Below, in pieces: positions 27,438 to 64,000 of a stretch of 64,000 nt of DNA. The number at the start of each line of letters is the position of its first letter. Within the stretch, counting starts at the first letter, position 1. The stretch is from the NCBI GenBank assembly GCA_035771165.1, contig JAWNZC010000322.1, positions 10,429,001 to 10,493,000 on the forward strand, written 5' to 3'. This stretch comes from Paragorgia papillata. Its lineage: Eukaryota > Cnidaria > Anthozoa > Scleralcyonacea > Coralliidae. The position numbers and the translations under genes were made by a program. The notes under the pieces were generated by a model that saw only the letters and a program-made list of their open reading frames with translations, did no database searches and was not told the origin of the DNA.

Positions 27438-27637
27438 CTGTTTGGATTTGCTCCTCGTTTTAAAAGTTCTTCAACACAATCAGCTTGTCCATATTTCGCA
27501 GCAAGGTGGAGGGTAGTTTGATATTTTTCATTGTGTTCATCAACATCAGAGGACTCGTCAACAACCATGGCTCGTAGCTTCTCTATTTCACTCGTTTTCG
27601 TCCTGGAGAAACATTCTCGTACTGTCCTAAGAGGCAT
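27438..27637 (-). CDS. Ankyrin gene exon 1 with start codon
   Basis: ATG at 27637, ending at donor CAG|GTACAG (27437-27436) in phase 2. It encodes a charged N-terminal region, then the first ankyrin repeat (YQTTLHLAAKYGQADCVEEL, then GANPN). With exon 2 at 5261 the intron is about 22.2 kb, of which 18.8 kb is the Polinton. The complete protein is unknown because the gene leaves the window on the left. Confidence 0.85.
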
Positions 27638-28297
27638 GATTAATTAAGCACTTTCCAAAAAAAACCGCCACCACAGAAATAATAAATTCAATTTTTATAG
27701 TCAATTGTTACGTCACAAAACAAATGTTACGTCAGTCCTCCACATGGCTCATGCGTTTACTTATCATTTTTAATTACTATTTCGATTGGTCAGACTCGAA
27801 GACATACTTTCGATGACTCGATCCCAGTACTTAAAGGAGCAGTCTCACCATTTGCGCACATAGAAATAACTTCGGAAAATGTTGGAAATAGCTCTAAATC
27901 GGACAAGAAACCAAAGAAATGAATCAAATGATATTTACCTTAATAATACCTACGGTATTCCAATGAGCAGATGGGCTGCGAAGTCGCTATCGCTACATGA
28001 ACCATATCCAGCTACGATTTTACCATCTTTCCATGACTCAAATATAGTCAGTGATAAGTAAATACGTTTGTGCGGACTATTCCATGCTTTCTGTGAACTC
28101 GGCCTGAATTATCGCGTCTTCCACCATACGATCCACCAAGTGCGGCCGCCATCCTGGATCAACAAACCTTTTTTTTATTTTTTTTTTTTAAACATATATA
28201 ATTCTAACGTTTACCCAACAAACTTGAAAACCTACAGGCTGTAGTTTTTCAAGTTGGCGTGTGATTATTGCGTGGGCTTTGCGAGTGACACTGCTCC

Positions 28298-28716
28298 TTT
28301 AAAGTGTCTATAAAGTGAAAAATTCGTTGGCATTTTTGTTGTTTTATTGTACAGAGGAGCATGGTAGGAGCACTGAAAATTTCAAGATAATCTGCAATGT
28401 GTAGTTTTCGCGCTATCAACTCTCAAAGTTTGCCGTGGCTAGTTTGGTTTTGGAGAAAAATTGGGCTTTCGGTAACAATGCCTTATGACGTAGGCAAATG
28501 ACAACTATCATGCATAAGAACAATTGATTTCAGCATTAATTGTTCATTTGCGCCATAATTTCCCCAAAAACAAATGATCCACGGCAAATTTTGAGAGTTG
28601 ATAGCGCGAAAACTACGCATCAGATTATCTTGAAATTTTCAGTGCTCCTACCATGCTCCTCTGTACAATAAAACAACAAAAATGCCAACGAATTTTTCAC
28701 TTTATAGACACTTTAA
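28298..28716. repeat. Foldback element with roughly 150-bp arms
   Basis: AAAGTGTCTATAAAGTGAAA at the left is mirrored by TTTCACTTTATAGACACTTT at the right, with GAGGAGCATGGTAGGAGCAC inside both arms. Confidence 0.9.
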
Positions 28717-29049
28717 ACATCCAAAATATAGCCTCGGCCTGCCACGCGAGTCTCAGTAACTCAATGGTTAGAGCATAACTATTCTCAAGGTTTACTGAGT
28801 ACTTATAGCTTGCTTACAGCAAACTGCTACGCAGCACTATACTACTAGTTAAAAAGGTATGCTGTATCTTCAAAATCATACCATCATAAACTATATTAGA
28901 TGAACTTAAAATTATAGCGGGGATCTTGTGTTCTTGTTGCGGATTCCAGCCAACACCAAGATAAAAGAATATAAAATATAGCCTTACAAAAACAATAGAA
29001 TTCCATACAAAGATTCATTTGGTATCGGGAAGTTTAAAAGGGAACTACA

Positions 29050-29372
29050 AAAACGAGCAAGCTGTTACAGACCTGCAAACAAGTTGTTACAGGCTTTTCC
29101 GACAGGCGGTCACCGTCATGTGTTCGTACTGGTTGTCCCAGTTTGTTGACAAGTTTGTAACATGTTGTTGACAACTTGTAACAAGGTTAATAACTCCAAC
29201 AGACTGGTGGCAAGTTGTTCCAACATGTTACCTGTTCCATGCATGCTTCAGCTAACAACTTGTTAACAGGATGACGCTAACAAGGTTGTAACAGCTTGTT
29301 GAATGAACAGCATTGTTACAACCTATTAACAGCCTTGCTACCAGTCTGTTGCGCTGTGAGATTTTTACGGGT
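29050..29372. repeat. Dispersed repeat, copy 2
   Basis: About the same order of motifs as 25771-26124 (AGCTGTTACAGACCTGCAA start, GCTGTGAGATTTTTACG end), with small deletions. Confidence 0.8.
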
Positions 29373-30567
29373 GTATGTTAAAAACTCCTACGAAATCGTT
29401 TAAAAATCTACATGACTATACAACAGCTAATAGTTTATTAGATAACATCAATATATTAAATACACTTTGTTCTAAAGATCGTTTGAAACACTATTTCAAA
29501 CGAGTGTTTAAAGATAAATACAAGAACTGTTCGATGTCTCAGGAGAACCCCAAGTGGTAAACGTCTTTAAGTCACACTATACCTCATACGAAAATCACTT
29601 TAACCAATTGACAAAGAGGTATCACCAAAATAATTGCCAATTGAAGCTTACCTTTTGAAAATTTAGCAAAACCAAAAAATATAAATAAATAGTTGAACCA
29701 AAAGTTAATAAAATTATGTTCTCTAATTAGCCTCGAAATACGGGTCGTCGCAGTTCATTTGCGTTAGCCGTCAAAACATTTTGCCGCACATATACTTCAT
29801 CGGTATAATAGAAACTACACCGTCGTGCTTACATATTATAACCTGAAGCAAACACAAGAACGAGTTTGCTGGAATCCGAAAGGTTATGTGAACCCATACT
29901 GTAGGCGAGGATTCACATAAATACTTCTGCTTAACTTTACACTATAGTATCCTGCCCGGAGGCTTCGTTATCTCTTTTAAAGTTGCGAACCTGTGTTAAC
30001 TATGGCTTGTTCAAAGTGTCATGTGTAATCCTAAAAAATCATTTCAATCTGTAACTCGATGCGCTTACAAATTACAGAAAAAAGTAAGAAATACGTGGAA
30101 TCTGTTACTTGAAACAAATTACGTTACATGTCACTACTCAAGCGAGTCCTAGTACAGCGCTCCTAAACCAAAGCCTAACAGAGTAATTCCATTCCACCCG
30201 AAAAAACACGTTATCCCAGCTAGTGTTACGGTTATCAATAGTTCAATGTATAGACATACATTATTCATAAATGGCCGCCGAATTAGTATTTTTCTATTTT
30301 ATTTCTTTTTATTACATTGTCCCTTCAAAACTCGTTTGCGTGTAACGGAATTCAAAACAAATGTATAACTCTAAACCGAGTTTATAAATAAAACAATTTT
30401 TAATTGTCGGCCATATATGAATGGTCTATACGGTGGTTTTCAAGACGGTGGCCAAAAGTTTAGGACTTAAGATAATGAAAGCCGAAGGTATATTAATTAG
30501 GGTTATAACAGTTAAGCTTGGTTACGAAACGGAAAAAGGGGAGATTTCAGTTCAAAATGAATTACTT

Positions 30568-31408
30568 TTAAAGTGCCCATGAAACGAAAATTAAGTCTGT
30601 CTTATTTGAAAGTACACTTAAAATTACAGAGTGATAGAGTAACATCTTTGGCAGTTTTTTGTTTACTTGCTTCGTTCTTGAGATATTTCAGGTTTGTTTG
30701 ATATGCACTGACTCCCTGCGAGTTTGCCAGGTTTTTTATAATCGCTTGTAATTGGCGCTTGTCGTCGGTTGTTGTTATACGGCGCTACGTGATTGGTCAA
30801 GCGACATGTAATGTATATTTTAAAAGGATTAAAAAAAGATTCACGAGAGATTTTTAATGGGAGCTGGACGTGGACAATTTGATGTCATTTGAAGCTGAAA
30901 AGTCTCGCGTTTAATTTAAGGCGTACGAGTTGTTTCATCTGTCGTATTTGTATTCAGAAGCTGAAGAAAACGAATCCAAACGTGCAGGCGTCCAGAACAT
31001 GAATTTGGTCGCTGGTCCGCAGACGGACTATATCGGGTTTCAATTTCAAAATACGTCCGGCTGCGACGCAGGCTAGTGCATAATGAGTTATCGAAAAAAG
31101 TTATATATCTTTGCTATTGTCAAATATAATCACTTGAAAATCTACGTGTTTAGTGTTCTGGGCGAAACATACGCACATGCATGCTTCCTTTCGAATTAAT
31201 TTGATTTGATAATAGCAAAGATTTATAACCTTCTCCGATAACTCATTATGCACACGTGACGTCAAAATGTTTAATTTGCATATCAAACAAATCGAAATAT
31301 CTCAAGAACAAAGCAAGGAAACGAAAAACTACAAAAGATGTTACTCTGTCATTTTAAGTATTCTTTCAAATAAGACAGACTTAATTTTCGTTTCATAGGC
31401 ACTTTAAT
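30568..31408. repeat. Inverted-repeat element, family copy 1
   Basis: Ends TTAAAGTGCCCATGAAACGA and its complement at 31389-31408. Arms of about 120 bp carry GCTTCGTTCTTGAGATATTT. The family recurs at 56611-57047. Confidence 0.85.
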
Positions 31409-32187
31409 GAAAGTCTCTTGAACGTTGTGTTTGGATATGTTAATAGTTTTACGATATCTGCTCTCGTACTTGGGAAATGACTTTACCATTCATGTACATC
31501 AAAATTGAGCCATTATTTAGACCCAAAATAGCGGCATAAAATACGAGAATGATAACGTCATTTCTCGAGAACGAGAGCAGACGCTGTATCGCAAAACTAT
31601 TAACATTTCCAAACGTGATATTTAAATAACTTTCATTTAAAAGTAATATATTTTTTGATCGAAGTTCCCTTTAAGGTTTTGCTAACTTAACTCGCAGATT
31701 ATTTTCGCCCTCGAATAACTATTTTCTTTCTTACATTGTTAACATCGCGGCCATTTTGTATCCTACCTTTCGCGTATGTCTTTTAGCGTCAAGCAAGCAA
31801 GAAACAAATAAAATGTCATAGTAAACGTTTAACCGGGTTTTTAACCGATGCAAACGGCGGGCGAGTACTGTATCGTGCTCAGAATATTGGTGAATAAGCA
31901 TTTAAACAAAAACGTAAACTAAAAATAGTGCGAATAGTGTGACTATAGACGTGTTTGACAAATAACAACAAACAATACATCTCCATCGTGACAACGAAAA
32001 GTAGCAGTGAAGTGTTGCTAGAAAATGAATGTCAACTAAAGTATGCAAGAAAAAACAACAACACAACTGAATTACGTAAGGCAAATTTGTTCATATTTAG
32101 CTTAAGGATCTCCATGGTCTCCTGAGTGGGATGTACTGTTTGCCTTTTTATATACAGTACAGTCTTGTTGACAGCAGTTACCCGCGA

Positions 32188-63916
<31,729 letters not shown>

Positions 63917-64000
63917 CTAGAAGGAAAAAAAGAACACCCACTAAACATGTATGAAGTACCGTAATATCCTATTAAAAGCCCCTTCAGGTTATATACAACT

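Larger units (their letters stand above)
27638..32187. other. Intergenic region between the ankyrin and PCM1 genes
   Basis: No convincing coding sequence. It contains inverted-repeat elements at 27831-28305, 28298-28716, 30568-31408 and 31420-31645. The two host genes face the same way, so the ankyrin promoter should lie just right of 27638. Confidence 0.6.

Noticed and set aside
29375..29560. A 61-codon frame in the intergenic region
   Set aside because: Short, no splice context or recognisable motif, next to a repeat.

Overview
This window is nuclear DNA from an invertebrate animal. Its coding exons are short, split by GT-AG introns, and scattered among many small transposon relics. The density of MITE-like foldbacks, microsatellites and tRNA-like repeats suits a marine invertebrate such as a cnidarian, but the species cannot be fixed from sequence alone.

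Layout. (1) A minus-strand ankyrin-repeat gene has exon 1 at 27438-27637, exon 2 at 5063-5261, exon 3 near 2873-2991 and a kinase-like exon near 1313-1570. Splice phases agree across all four, and the gene runs off the left edge. (2) Its first intron holds a complete Polinton/Maverick element at 6679-25470 (18,792 bp). It has 231-bp terminal inverted repeats that look identical by eye and a perfect 6-bp target duplication (AATATG). (3) 27.7-32.2 kb is intergenic and full of foldback elements. (4) 32.2 kb to the right edge is a minus-strand gene whose exons match the conserved C-terminal region of pericentriolar material 1 (PCM1). I can chain 21 exons in phase down to a stop at 32188. An antisense PB1/zinc-knuckle pseudogene and a RecQ-like helicase fragment lie in its introns.

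The Polinton encodes protein-primed DNA polymerase B carrying OTU-like, zinc-finger and endonuclease VII-like modules. It also encodes a retroviral-type integrase, a double-jelly-roll major capsid protein, a penton-like minor capsid protein, an A32-like packaging ATPase, a RuvC/A22-like resolvase, a LamG-like fibre candidate and several small membrane proteins. Three neighbouring genes carry primase-C-terminal-2 (PriCT-2)-like modules with no primase or helicase core. No adenovirus-type maturation protease was found.

The most interesting signal is regulatory. Nearly every Polinton start codon sits a few bases after one of two AT-rich motifs. Replication genes have TATAATAAAG-like motifs with a short spacer. 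Structural and packaging genes have AATAAATG-like motifs that include the start codon. Hairpins or palindromes lie beside several gene ends, and a long promoter cassette occurs three times. Together this looks like a virus with early/late control resembling that of large cytoplasmic DNA viruses. The element seems young (matching TIRs), but the region after the integrase has two frame breaks, so it may no longer be fully functional.
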